Counted from the stretch's first letter, positions 50,096-62,000 are shown. The stretch: 64,000 nt of DNA from Lineus longissimus (GCF_910592395.1 NC_088317.1:18460039-18524038), one strand, 5' to 3'. Made by a program: numbers and translations. Notes: a model not told the origin generated them from the sequence alone.

Positions 50096-50190
50096 AGCCT
50101 CTATGCAGTCCATTTCGTTATCCTTATCGTCTTTCATCGATGTAACGGGCGACAGGACGATGCTGGTCTACTGCATCCGGAGAGTACTTC
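50096..50190 (-). repeat. Dispersed repeat family 1, copy C
   Basis: Contains CTCTATGCAGTCCATTTCGT and CTACTGCATCCGGAGAGTA, a diverged copy in the opposite orientation to copy B. Read on the minus strand it begins YSPDAVDQ but soon meets stops. Confidence 0.6.
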
Positions 50191-52519
50191 GATGGTGTTA
50201 TAGAGTCAGATTACACCTTTGATGAGAACCATGACCTACCTGGTACTCCTTGTCGATTTCCTCAGAACAATCTGGACCGCATGAGCTGCAGCCTCAGCAG
50301 AGCTTCAGCATGATCTGGATGGTTCCATCCATTGCTCTAGAGGCTTGTGAGCCAACGTGAACGAAATTCACATATTTGTATAAATCAGGTCAACAACTTT
50401 TTGGATGAGTTAATGGAATCATCATCCAAAATCAACACGGCTAATAAGACAGACACATGAATGTGGTTCTGATATTTCGCGCATAAAGTACAATTATCCG
50501 GAATCATGGCTGTAGGATTAGATAATGGCACCATAAATCTGTACTATCCAGGTCAAGCTATATTCTGTATTGGCAGAGCGGTTGTATTTTGTTGGTTCAC
50601 TCAGTTGGACGCATGCTGACCACCACTCACGGTGAACAAGTGTGTGACAGGAATAACTTGCTATACAGACAGGAAGAGTACCGGTAGGCCAATGTTTAGA
50701 GTGAACAAGTGCAGATCTTGATGCCGCCGGTGTTATGGAAATTCCTTGCAGAACAAAGAATGACTCGTCGCCTTCGGTGTCATAGTCTGGTACACTTGCA
50801 CAACGTACTGATGTAGGCCTTCTTGCCACCTCAATGCGTTGACATAAACCAATATTGGTTTCCACCACTTGTCAATTAGAGAAAATCATATTGACACAAT
50901 ATCGTGACCTATACATTTTGAAAACCACATAGATAATTAGGAGGCCCAGAAACTCTTCGTATCCTTTACTTATTCATGAGGCGGCAAACCTGAGCACCTG
51001 TCTAAAAAGAGTTCTTCCTTTTCTATAGGTTTTATTTAACCTTGGATTAAGTTATTCCAGGTCATTCATAATTCATTTTCTTTGGTTTGGCTATGGGCAG
51101 CAATGTCGGTATAGCCTACACTGCTGCTATCCACTCTCTGTACCAGCCATAGGCCTGAAGATTGGGCCAGGGTAGGCCTATAGTTTGTTTGCAGTATCAA
51201 TGTTACCACCGATAAACATGAATGATGTTCAACATTCACCTGCAGGCCTACAGGAGCATACCTGTCGGGATGTTATCAATGACTTCACTGAAAAAAAGAT
51301 GCCGCGTTTTCTTTTAAAAGTTTTGGCTAAGACGGGGGAATTCCAAACTAGCTAATCAAATTATTATATTGTTTACAAAAGACTAAAGCTGTGTATTAAC
51401 GATAGGCTTACATAAATGCCGTAATTTACAGCAGTTTTGATGCTTTAAACTAAGGACTGATAGACGAGACGGAACATTTGGTTAAGCTCATCGAAAGACA
51501 CAGGCACATCGTGAAGATCAAAAGCCATCCCTACTGACACACTCATCAAAGAGCTAACACATGTATTACATACATATTACATATTATTTGATTAGGTTTT
51601 TGTCATAGGGCTGGCGTTTTACTCCAGCTAAAGTACCATGACTGTATCGATATAGTTAACTTGAGAGGCGATCTGCGAGCCACTATGTTCAAAACCACCT
51701 CACAACACTTGCCAAATCGTTATTTTAGTGATCAGCATCTAATTTAGTCAGCAAAAAACTCCAACCGCAAAATTATAAACGAACCCACTGTTTCGAAAAG
51801 TAAAATGGACTGTTCAAAGCCGAATAACTTACTTACCCAAACGAACTGAGATAGAAAGCATTTCTGAAGTTGCTGCTACTATCCATATTGGCAGAAGTTG
51901 GAGAAGTTACTACGGAGCATGAAACAGGTAATCCGACAAGGATGGGGAAGTCACAACACCGCACGGTAGGCCTACTCGCTGTAAACTCCCGAGGCAGTTG
52001 GGACAGAGACAAGGCCGCTGCACATCGTCCGGAGTTTAACAGCGCTGGGCACTCAGGTTTGCCAATTGTCTTTTATCAAGATATACCGTATCTCCACACT
52101 CTAAAACCGAGTTAGATGGGCAATTGAATTATGCTGTGTCGAGTGTTTTGTTCTCAATCAACCTCATAATCAAGGTAACGGTTTGTAAGGAGATCTTGGA
52201 AACCATCAAAATATAAGCACTGCTGGGGAGTGCAACTAAACTTATGTTACACTTCTAATGACTGTCTATCAGGGGACTCGGTTATCTATTACACCAGTGA
52301 CATCGTCGATCCGAGCAGTCCAATCCCCATCTTTATGACAGGCTGCCTTATAGTTTTTTGAATGGGTTGTGCGATATCGGAGCCTTGGTGAGCATTTTTT
52401 TCGTTTTTTCTCCCGCTACACTTCGTTTGAAAGAAAAGTCTTTGGTTGTATTATCTGTCCAACATGAGCCCGCATAACACCTTGGCCTATAATGTTGTCA
52501 AGTTAAAGCGTTCGGCCGA

Positions 52520-52612
52520 GTTAGCCTAGACTCTATGCAGGACATTTCATCATCCAGATCGTCCTTTGTACCGGGTGACAGGCGAGACGGGCCACTGCGT
52601 CCGGAGTGTAAG
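52520..52612 (-). repeat. Dispersed repeat family 1, copy D
   Basis: Contains CTCTATGCAGGACATTTCAT and GGGCCACTGCGTCCGGAGTG, the same order as copy C. On the minus strand it reads YTPDAVARL. A neighbouring open stretch (52620-52790) may belong to the same element. Confidence 0.65.
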
Positions 52613-53763
52613 CTGGCCCTGCACCCGGGGTCCATGCTGACATGTAAAGCTGGTCCTTGATGCAGGTTCTGGATGAACGTCTCCCTCAGGAGTGTATTTT
52701 GCCAGGACTTGGATGACAGTGATTGTCTCGGTGTTGCCGGGGTAGAGGTCGTTATATGGCATTCTGGTTGTGACTTTGTCCTCATACGACCAAAGACGCG
52801 GGATGTGAAGAACCTGGGTGGGGTCTACTTTCAGAGATTCATTGGATAGTGCTTAAAGTGTTGAAATATTCTCAATTGTGTTTTTTGTGAACGAAAATGG
52901 AACCAAGTTAAGCTAATTTTTACATTTCTCGTCTGGAAAAATTCGGATGTGCGCAAATTTTCCGTCAGCAAAGGAAAACTACCGGATATTGGTCGGTGAA
53001 AGAGTGTGCACACTTATCAAGTACATGGACGTTTATACAATACGAATATTCATATTCATATTCATATCATTATTGTCAATGCAGAAAATCTCTCGGGCTG
53101 AAACATGTTTATGAACTGTGCAGGAAAAGCTATTGAGGAAATGTCACGATACTTCCTGGTTGACTTGGCCAATAGCAGTGCACATGATTTATTCTTTTAA
53201 TGGATTTTTAATCACAAATCGTGTAATTCTAGACCTGGAAATGATTCGTAGGAATTTGATATGGGGAAATCATGACTATTTAGAAATCTGATATAGATTT
53301 ACTGAGTCATGGGGTTTACTTATTTATTTCCTGAAGTTAGTGCAGGAGGACTATTGTCCTGGTAGTTTGTGACCGAGGAGGACTCATAGACGGCACACAC
53401 TGTCAAGCCCTTTATCAGGAACATGGACCTTCGTGCTTGAAATAACAAGAAGGTGGTAAGTAATCTATGTTTTATCGCTTTTCTTCAATGCTGAGAACAG
53501 ACTTGCAATAGCATAACTTTATACTAGGAAACAATCTGATAACCAGCTCGGGGACAATCTAGGTCGACATCATTCTACACTTTACACTCGGCTGATTTTT
53601 ACAACCAGCTCAACCTTATACTGTATGCAAGGATGATATCACAACCACCTCAACTTCATGCTATATGCGGGCCGTGGAGAACACAAAAAACTAACAACTA
53701 ACTACTATTGTTTTCAACGCAACTGATTCTGATATATTTAATTTTGCAGTATTCCACACCAAG

Positions 53764-56361
53764 ATGCTTCCACTGTATCTTCTGGCCATCTTCGTCCCGC
53801 TGGTTGTAACACTGGCCACGGACACCACGTGGAGACAGCCAAGGCCAAAGCCACAAAAACTATCCTGCGACCCTGACCAGCCGTCGTGCGACTGCTTGTG
53901 CAAGTGCACGCAAAAAAAGGGCGGGAGAAAGGTGAAATGTGACAACAAGAGTTTACTGTATGTACCTCAGGACCTTCCGGAGGACACAGTCTCGCTGTCA
54001 CTTTCCGTGAACAGGATTCAGACTATCGAGAAAAATGCTTTTGTGAAGCTATCAGAGTTGACATTCTTAAAATTGACACATAATAAGATAATTGCCTTAG
54101 ACGACGGTGCCTTTAACGGGCTGGGAAAACTTATCGAACTTAGGCTGGAATTTAATAAACGTATTGCTTTGAATTCAAAGATCCTAGCACCACTGAAGAG
54201 ACTGAGGACTCTAAGACTTTCGAAAAGCGAGAACGCGTTGATTTCAAGCGATGCATTTCTCAATACAAGTTTGCTTGAATCTCTAGATGCAAGTTACTGT
54301 GGTCTCCGGGACATTTCATTCTTGCGTTCTCTCAGAAATTCTAAATTAAAAGAGATTGTTCTTAATGGGAATAATGTTGGCAATCTCACTCAGAACTTGT
54401 TTGAAGGGCTAACATCTGGACCAAAAGGGCTGAATCTGGCTATGAGCGACAGTGGGATAAGACACATCGAAAACGCCACATTTGCTTCGATCAAAGAACT
54501 GACCAGTCTGAACCTTTCTTACAATGATATCGCTGGATCTTTCCCTAATGCTCTCTATGGATTGTATAACTTGAAGACGCTAAGGCTGTCCCATGTTGGC
54601 CTCAATAACTCTGTAAGGTGGGATGTTCTGAGACCCAACAATACTGGCAATGCAACTCTGAACGAACTTTACTTGGCAGACAATAAAATGAGAAAAATTG
54701 AAGAAGGGAGCTTTGAGGGGCTTGGGAATCTGATGATTCTGAATCTTTCAGGCAACCCTTTGCCAGAAAGAATAAGTAAGGGCGGGTTTAAAGGCTTGGG
54801 TAACTTACGCGAGCTGTATCTTCGGGATTGTTCTGAGTTAACAGCCTTCCCAAAGTTCGCCTCGGAGTCAGAGAATGGGAGCAAGTCCTTCACGCCAAAG
54901 TTAAAACGTCTCGAATTGTCATTCAGTCCTGTCGTGACCCTACGGAAGATCGAAGTCTTCCGTGGATTAGAAAGCCTCGAATTCTTAGATCTTTCACAGA
55001 CATTTGTCCGCGGGCTTATACTAGATTCGTTGAAAAATCTAAGAACATTGCGCCTTAGGTACAGCTGCTTACATGAACTACCCCACATAAACAGCACTGT
55101 GCTGAAGAACTTGGAAATATCCAACAACCAATTCTATCTCACGAAGGCTCTGCACGGAAACTGGACGATTCCAAACCTGGAAGTTTTAGACATACACGGG
55201 AACAAGTTTGACGACATGACTGGTCAGGACACAGCTAACTTTTTGTCGATGTTTCGGAATCTGAAAAGGCTAAGCATGGGAAAGATGGGTCTGTTCTTCT
55301 TGGAGGGTTGGATCTTTGACAATCTTACAAAACTAGAGAGATTAGAACTGTCTTTCAATGCTCTTGGAAATATCACTGCACGTTGGTTCAAAAACCTCAA
55401 ATATTTGAAGAAATTGGAAATGAGAGACTGTCGAATTGCTACGGTAAATGTAAAAAGCTTTCCCTCAGAAGCGTTTCTGAACCAGCTGAATAGCTTAGAC
55501 TTGCGCGACAACCCATTCAGCTGCGACTGCTCCATCCAGTGGTTTCTAAACTGGTCAAAACACCATGGCAACCAGCTCTACATGTTCAACCGCAAAGATT
55601 ACACCTGTGCCTCACCCCAATGGCTGCATAGGATGCCTCTAAGGAAATTCACAATTCCAGCGAGTTGTTACAAGGCCTACACACTCCTGACTGGCTTATC
55701 TGTAGCCGGCGTCGCCATCATAGTCTGCTTCTTCGTGGGACTTGCGTTCTTCAGCCGATATCGCTGGCACATCAAATACAAACTCTTCAAATTGAAAATC
55801 TGGTTCTACGGGAGACAGTACGAAGAGTTGGACGGCTCCAAGTACGAATTTGACTACCATGTTCATTACGACGACCAGGACGTATCTTGGGTAGTGAACA
55901 CGCTGATCCCGGAACTGGAAGACAAACGCGGATATCGGTTATACATCAAGCACCGCGATTCGTCCCTCTGCCAGTACATCATTGAGAACATCCGCTACAG
56001 TATTGAACACAGCTACAAGACTGTTCTGTGCCTCTCCAACCAGTTCACACAGAACCCGGGCACCCAGTTCCTTCTCAGCTTCATCATCAATAAGCTAGTC
56101 AATGAGAAGAAGAATATTCTGGTGTGTATCCTGCTAGAGGAGATACAGGGGGAGAACCTCCTGGAAACTTTGGAGGAAGTCCTCACCGAGAAGAGCTACA
56201 TCCGGCTCCCAGAGGACAGGACGGAGGAAGCCATGGAGTATTTCTGGTCTCGCGTAGATGAGGCCTTGCATCTTCCAGTGATTACCTATCGCAACATTTC
56301 GGATCAGAATGCACCAGATTTGCCTGAAGAACGTCGCGCCCTTTTGCAAAACGTCTGCTGA
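53764..56361 (+). CDS. Toll-like receptor, coding region in a single exon
   Basis: An intronless 865-codon frame. It shows a signal peptide (MLPLYLLAIFVPLVVTLA) and an N-terminal Cys cap (CDCLCKCTQ to VKCDNKSLLYVPQDLP). Roughly 18-20 leucine-rich repeats follow, with many N-glycosylation sites. A C-terminal Cys cap (NPFSCDCSIQWFLNW, ~579-637), a transmembrane helix (~642-664) and a cytoplasmic TIR domain (~692-840) complete it. A single C-terminal cap places it in the single-cysteine-cluster (vertebrate-like) TLR class. Such receptors sense microbial products and signal through TIR adaptors. TIR box 1 reads FDYHVHY and box 3 has FW. The BB-loop is HRDSSLC, without the usual Pro-Gly (Leu735-Cys736 instead). 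The ATG follows a likely 5' UTR splice acceptor ending at 53749. An AATAAA at 56970-56975 lies inside the adjacent transposable element. Confidence 0.96.
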   Translation: MLPLYLLAIFVPLVVTLATDTTWRQPRPKPQKLSCDPDQPSCDCLCKCTQKKGGRKVKCDNKSLLYVPQDLPEDTVSLSLSVNRIQTIEKNAFVKLSELTFLKLTHNKIIALDDGAFNGLGKLIELRLEFNKRIALNSKILAPLKRLRTLRLSKSENALISSDAFLNTSLLESLDASYCGLRDISFLRSLRNSKLKEIVLNGNNVGNLTQNLFEGLTSGPKGLNLAMSDSGIRHIENATFASIKELTSLNLSYNDIAGSFPNALYGLYNLKTLRLSHVGLNNSVRWDVLRPNNTGNATLNELYLADNKMRKIEEGSFEGLGNLMILNLSGNPLPERISKGGFKGLGNLRELYLRDCSELTAFPKFASESENGSKSFTPKLKRLELSFSPVVTLRKIEVFRGLESLEFLDLSQTFVRGLILDSLKNLRTLRLRYSCLHELPHINSTVLKNLEISNNQFYLTKALHGNWTIPNLEVLDIHGNKFDDMTGQDTANFLSMFRNLKRLSMGKMGLFFLEGWIFDNLTKLERLELSFNALGNITARWFKNLKYLKKLEMRDCRIATVNVKSFPSEAFLNQLNSLDLRDNPFSCDCSIQWFLNWSKHHGNQLYMFNRKDYTCASPQWLHRMPLRKFTIPASCYKAYTLLTGLSVAGVAIIVCFFVGLAFFSRYRWHIKYKLFKLKIWFYGRQYEELDGSKYEFDYHVHYDDQDVSWVVNTLIPELEDKRGYRLYIKHRDSSLCQYIIENIRYSIEHSYKTVLCLSNQFTQNPGTQFLLSFIINKLVNEKKNILVCILLEEIQGENLLETLEEVLTEKSYIRLPEDRTEEAMEYFWSRVDEALHLPVITYRNISDQNAPDLPEERRALLQNVC

Positions 56362-56540
56362 GTGCTATTTTTGGGAGCTGAACTGCATAAAAAACTTATC
56401 ATAGATGATGTACTTTAGTATAAACAAGGCTTAGAATATTCTAGAGTGTAGAACTCAAAGAACCCCCTTCCCCACCAACTGCTAAGGCTATCCTTCCGGC
56501 TAGTCCAGTAACCGGTAGTCTGATGAGTGTGACCTGGCCA

Positions 56541-56550
56541 CCAACTTGAT
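56541..56550 (+). repeat. Target-site duplication, left copy
   Basis: CCAACTTGAT directly flanks the left end of the inverted-repeat element and recurs at 57469-57478. Confidence 0.85.
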
Positions 56551-57468
56551 CGGCGGGCAGAAAATGCATGCTGCATACCGTCTGCAGACTGGGGGTTTTC
56601 TCATGAGTCAATAGAACCTAAGGTCTGGAATTAGGAGACCATATCAGCAGTTGCTTTAAGCCAACTTCTGTATTAAAATTAAGATCTGGAATTAGGGGAC
56701 CATCTCAACAGTTGCCATGTGATTTTCACACTAAAAAATAAGAGGCCATTTCAGATATATGCCAAACGGTAGAACAAAGATTATCTAGGCCGTTGTGCAA
56801 ACAGGCTTTGCGATACACCACGAGTTGGGGTGTAGGCCTAAATTCCTTTAACTGTGAACCAAGTGCATCCACTGGCACGCTACATGTATGTGTGACTCGC
56901 ACGGATTTAGCACGTAGGGCCTACATGATGCTAATCAGCTAGGATGTATCTTGTGACCAGGACTGTAGTAATAAACATTTGCCTGGAAACATTTTTTATT
57001 TGGCCTGACAACACCTGTTTAGAATGTCAAAGAGGCCGGTATTTCACTTAACATCAAGAGACAGAGGAGAAGTGTCAAGGTGGGTGTTTGATATACAATG
57101 GTTTTCTGTTCCCTGGGTTTCTTCATTCTGTTATCTTTAATTATATTTACCCATGTCATTCAGCACTTTTTATCATGAAATGCTGCCTTTGAAACGAACC
57201 CAACCTTGCCGGTCAATCAACGAGACACAACAGGCCGATACAATATACATGTTCTGTATTAAGTACGTCATCTGTCATGCACACCCAAAAAAAATCTTCC
57301 TGCAAGATGATTCACAGGTAATTCAAATATAAGAAAACAAACTTTGAAAAAAAGTTGGCGCCAAGCAACTACTGATATGGTCCCCTAATTCCAAACCTTA
57401 GATTCTATTGACTCATGAGAAAACCCCCAGTCTGCAGACGGTATGCAGCATGCATTTTCTGCCCGCCG
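56551..57468. mobile_element. Non-autonomous DNA transposon with long TIRs (MULE-like MITE)
   Basis: A 918-bp element begins CGGCGGGCAGAAAATGCATG at 56551 and ends with the reverse complement of that sequence at 57468. The terminal inverted repeats extend about 110 bp with only a handful of mismatches. A perfect 10-bp direct duplication (CCAACTTGAT) flanks it. Long TIRs plus a 9-11-bp target duplication are typical of Mutator-like elements. No transposase ORF is present, so it needs a partner in trans. Inside the left half, a TCTGGAATTAGG(G/A)GACCAT block is partly duplicated. It lies about 190 bp after the TLR stop codon. Confidence 0.88.
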
Positions 57469-57478
57469 CCAACTTGAT
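57469..57478 (+). repeat. Target-site duplication, right copy
   Basis: CCAACTTGAT, identical to 56541-56550, immediately after the right terminal inverted repeat. Confidence 0.85.
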
Positions 57479-59072
57479 GACCCAAAACAGATGCATCCTG
57501 TTCCATCACCTATATTTGTCAAATCCCTGGAGAATTTGAGTACGAGAGTAGGCCGATGTGAATGTATACAGTCAGGTTATATGACGAAGGCAAGATAGAA
57601 TAGGGCAGAGGAGAAAGAGGCAAAACAACACAAGGCGAAACGGGCATCAACAGGTAACCTCGACCCTATCCGCCGCGCAGCGGAGGGTAGAGGAAGCCTC
57701 GTTGATTTGCCCGAGGCGAGCCATACATTTTCAGCGCATACAGTGGATGCACTGTCATACCGAGAGCTCAGGTATTGTCGATTATTCACTTGGATCAAGG
57801 TTAGCCATCCTACAGAAAAACACTTGACCGGACACCGGAAGCTTACGCCCCCAAATCGAGTTCATGACGAGTGAATTGCCGTCAAGTACCAGTCTCTGCA
57901 ATTAGTGAATGGAGGAAACCGGTGAAAGAGTCTGCATTCCGGCAGGAACTAAAACAGCGAGGGACCATATCAAAACTCACCAATGCAAAAACATACTGAA
58001 TCTCTTCACTTTTGGGAGGCGTTATTCGGAGAACAAATTTGGCTTCTGTCCAACAGAAATTTGACATTCCATTCTTGTTCTTCTTAAATTTACAGCATTA
58101 CCGCTTTAGATATATTTTGTTAAAATAGGAAGCACCACAACAAGAAAATAATAAGTATTTGAACTTTTCTCAATTTCTTTATTTTTTTTCTCAATATAAA
58201 TGTTTTGAACATAAATGTAAACAATATTCATGATAATAAATGAAGAAAAAGATGAGATAGTTTGAAATCCAAAGGGAAAATGCGACTTACTGCTTATTTT
58301 GGTGTGATGGCTCACATATAAGGTCAGTTCTAAGCAGCTTAAATTATAATCACTGAAACATTTAATACACATACCATTTAATTTACAAATTTCATTTTTA
58401 AAATGATCATAATGCAACGACAATAATTAATTTACGATAAAAAGACAACAGTTCATACCCCCATGAGGACTTAAAATCCGCTCCACGACGGACTATAATT
58501 GGAGAGTAAAATTCCAGATGCATTCCGTATCTGGCTATGCAAGTCCATTCCAGAACCTGCTGCAGTTCTAATTATTGCGCAGGCATAACCAGAAACAAAA
58601 TCTGGAAATTTTGTCCTTACTTCTGCCGATCGTAGAGCTGAAATTCCTCAAAGGAAGATCATAATACTATAATGCTACTTAAAACATAAAAGTCTAAAAT
58701 TTGTAAATGTAGAGTCTAGTCACAGTATGCGAGGCTGAAAATACAGTATGCGAGGCTGAAAATATGACTTTGAAGTTATCTATCATAAACCGAGCAAGTT
58801 ATGCAAATATTTGCACAGCAAACTAGATCAACTAGACACATGATCTGGACAGTTCATTGCACACATAGTTTTCTGTCAATGTCTGAAGATTGGGTCAACT
58901 AAAGTAAACACAAAATAAGTAGGTCCGAATGCTTTCAGGTTTACAGAATGAAGACACCACAGACCCATAAATAATGAAGCAGGCCACTTCAGTAAGTCTC
59001 GTAGTCACAAGAGCCTTGAAAGACATGTCGAACATCTTTGGTACAGCCTAACTAACGTCATTGCACTTGATT
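57479..59072. other. Spacer and RB1 3' UTR
   Basis: A minus-strand polyadenylation signal (TTTATT on +) at 58178-58183 would end the RB1 transcript about 0.9 kb past its stop. A 21-bp unit, ACAGTATGCGAGGCTGAAAAT, is tandemly repeated twice at about 58723-58764. No further gene was recognised. Confidence 0.55.
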
Positions 59073-62000
59073 TTACTGATTGTTTTCGATGTTGGCTTGG
59101 GCTCTCTCCGTAGCTGCAACATAAAGGAAATTATTAAGACAAAGCTTTCACCCCACTTGCAATAAGATGGGAACCAGATTTATACTTCTTCCTTGTCTAA
59201 GCTTTTTAAGCCGGTACCAATAACATGTCTGCAATGGTGATCCGGCGATGGTGAGCATTTTATTGATGATAAGTACTGGAGTTAACCAAAGTATTTCTGC
59301 AGTAAGAAAAATTGGGTTAAATTTTAGCACCTAGTTATATTCTCTTACCACATTCAGCAGTTTCTTTGGTAGCTGGATTAATGGGGGCAGGAGTATTCGT
59401 CTCAGCAGTTCCTGACGCAGTCTCTTCTCTGTAACAGGAAATAAAAGTTGGTACGATAGCTTAGACAAAGAGATCTGCCTAAAGTCTCATGCCTACTGAG
59501 GAGTTCGAACCAAGAAACTCTTGATCGCTAGTCAATAGAACGGAGCCACTAGGCCACAGAGACTGCTCAGTGTAAAATGAACAGGACTCTACCTACCCTT
59601 CTTCATCAGCTGGAGTATCAAATTTGATTCGCTTCCGGCTCTTTGGCGGTGCACCCTTGGACGCAGTGGGTTGTCTCTTCAAAGCCTGGTATCTGTTCAT
59701 ACTCTCATTAATACTTTTCAGGATCTCGGATTGCTGCAAAGAAAAACGTTGTAACACTGATCAAACTCAAGTGAAAAATCCAATCTAGCATAGTTGAAAG
59801 TGACAAGCAATGCCAAACAAGGCCCATCAAAGCAAGCAAAAAAGCAGACATACCCCCAAGTTTTCTCCAAAGCTGTACAATCTCCTCGTCCTTGGCGTCA
59901 TTCTGGACGGTGTCAACGGGATTTTGAATGGAGATTCACTCATCGGTGAGAGATGGATGTTGTTTCGAGTAGCAATGCTGAAAGAAAAAACAAGTATGTC
60001 TTGTATAGCACTAGTAGCAATAGTTATTACATGATATGCTCGACATAAAACATTCAATCAGTCGTGTCTTCAACTTGGTTTTGAAGTTTGCCACACTCTC
60101 TGCTTTCCTAATTCTGATGTTTAATCATTCCTCTTTTTGGAGGCATACGCAGAGAAGGCCCTGCTGCCAAAAGTGACAAGCCAGAATCTAGGGGAGTCGA
60201 CGAGAAGCTTTGAACCTTTGGCAGTCATCACCGACTTGCTCGGGGTTGTTTCGGGTGATTTCAGCCATGAAGGTGTCAAATAACAAACAGATGTTACTTA
60301 CGAAGTCACTGGGGAAGACGCGGTGGTTGCTTTTAGAGAAAGGACAGCTGTAGGAGACATGGGTGACTGAAAAGATAGAGAAAACATCCACCCATCATGA
60401 CTGACCAAAACAAACTTGAGCTGCTGATTGTTAATATTCAAACATTAACTGCAATTTTCTCAGGACTATCATAATCAAGTTGGGGGGATTTTGTTAAATT
60501 CTTGAAATTCAACTTACGCTGCCGGCAGCTTTTTGTGGATTGAAGCGCTGAATGAATGCCTTCATCGCCGGGATAAACACGCGGTTGTAGAAAATGATAA
60601 TGGAGTCTGTAACTTCGCCTTTGATAAGCACATTCTTGTAGACGCTGTGAGATGAATGAGGCAGCGCCCGATATGCGTTGACGATCGTCTTGAACTTGAC
60701 TTCCTCCGTGGCGACCTTGCACAGGCCGTAAATGGAACACATTATCATCTGGAACATAATGAATTGAATTGAAATTACGGTCAACTGAATGGTTTTTGTG
60801 AGAATTTCTCACATTGCAGCAGGACTTAGAAAACTGGACATAACCGGTCTCTACCCACCTGATCCACATGCCTATTCTTCATGAGGTTAGGTTCATGCGT
60901 GATACAGTGCTCCAGACAAAGCCAGATCTTGAGCAGACACTCCCTGGGAATCTCTAAATGTGAGCACAGGAACTTCAACCGTTGGAACGCAAGGCGGCAG
61001 ACTGTATTGAAGAAGTGGTTGAGGGATACCGATTTTGAGATCTTGTTTGGGGGAGAGGCAAGGGCTGCCGGGGCTGAACTAGTATGGCTTGTGGATGCTC
61101 GGGATGGAATTGGAGATGCATATCTGAAACGAAAAGAAATTTCATTAAAGTGTGTGTAACTTTGAATTTATACAGACTATCGCAATATTTTTCTCTAATG
61201 ACAGGCTGCAGTGACAATCTTACTTGTAAATTGATGTATCAAGTGGCATTCTATGCTGATACATCACTGATGCTGAGGAAGGAAGGCTAAGGAATTCGCA
61301 CCACACTGGCAGCCCTCTGTGGCCATATTCAGTTATCCTATGCCAGCATCTTGCAGTAAGTTGATGCTAATTTACTCACAGTAGAGCCGGGGATGTTTGT
61401 GCAGAAGTGGATGCTGCTGCAGGAGATGCCAAGGTGACCGGCACCGATGATGATGATGTCTGCTCGGGACAGCTGGCTCTCATCACATCAAACAATGGAG
61501 AGTCTTCTTTCCAGGCGAGAGATTCAAGGATCTGGTTTTCAATACCGTGGAGATGCTGAAACAATAAAGGCAACTTAATCAACATAATCTAGCGGAGTAA
61601 CTACTGCCATCTTGCTTAACTATAAGGTGATTTTCAAAATGAGAAAGTACACCCCTCCCCCCACCTGAAGAACAACTTTATATCTGACCCCTTTCAAGAC
61701 ATTTTTCACAATCACCAGCCATCCTTTCTATCAGAAAGTTACAATTTTACAGAGATTTGCTAACATCGATTATGTCACTTGGAAGTTGTGGTTCGGCCTT
61801 GATGAAGCTGTCGAGGACTTTGTAGAAGCTGTAGGCACGGAGCTTGAAGGCCTCCAAGACCCAGGGGAAGGCAAGACTGTGTGTCTGGCAGCCCGGTGAG
61901 GCTAGAGTGGGCTTCCCTGGAAATAAAAGAATAGGAAATTAAATGAAAATGAAAGTCGACAATCTACATTTTTGTGATATTCTTCCAACAAAATAAAACT

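Larger units (their letters stand above)
49773..53763. other. Intergenic region between glutamate receptor and TLR
   Basis: About 4 kb between divergent genes. It holds two copies of dispersed repeat family 1 (50096-50190 and 52520-52612) and an ATTCAT simple repeat near 53045-53068. A probable TLR 5' UTR intron lies at 53456-53749 (donor GTG|GTAAGT, acceptor TTTTGCAG). A 116-codon minus ORF at 50518-50868 has no recognisable features. Confidence 0.55.

Noticed and set aside
50518-50868. 116-codon minus-strand ORF as a gene or upstream iGluR exon
   Set aside because: No domain, signal peptide or flanking splice logic; the iGluR already has a signal peptide in its first exon at 49772.
59484-59563. 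Functional tRNA gene (AGC-like anticodon loop)
   Set aside because: The T-stem does not pair, the 3' arm has extra bases and the acceptor stem is only five pairs.
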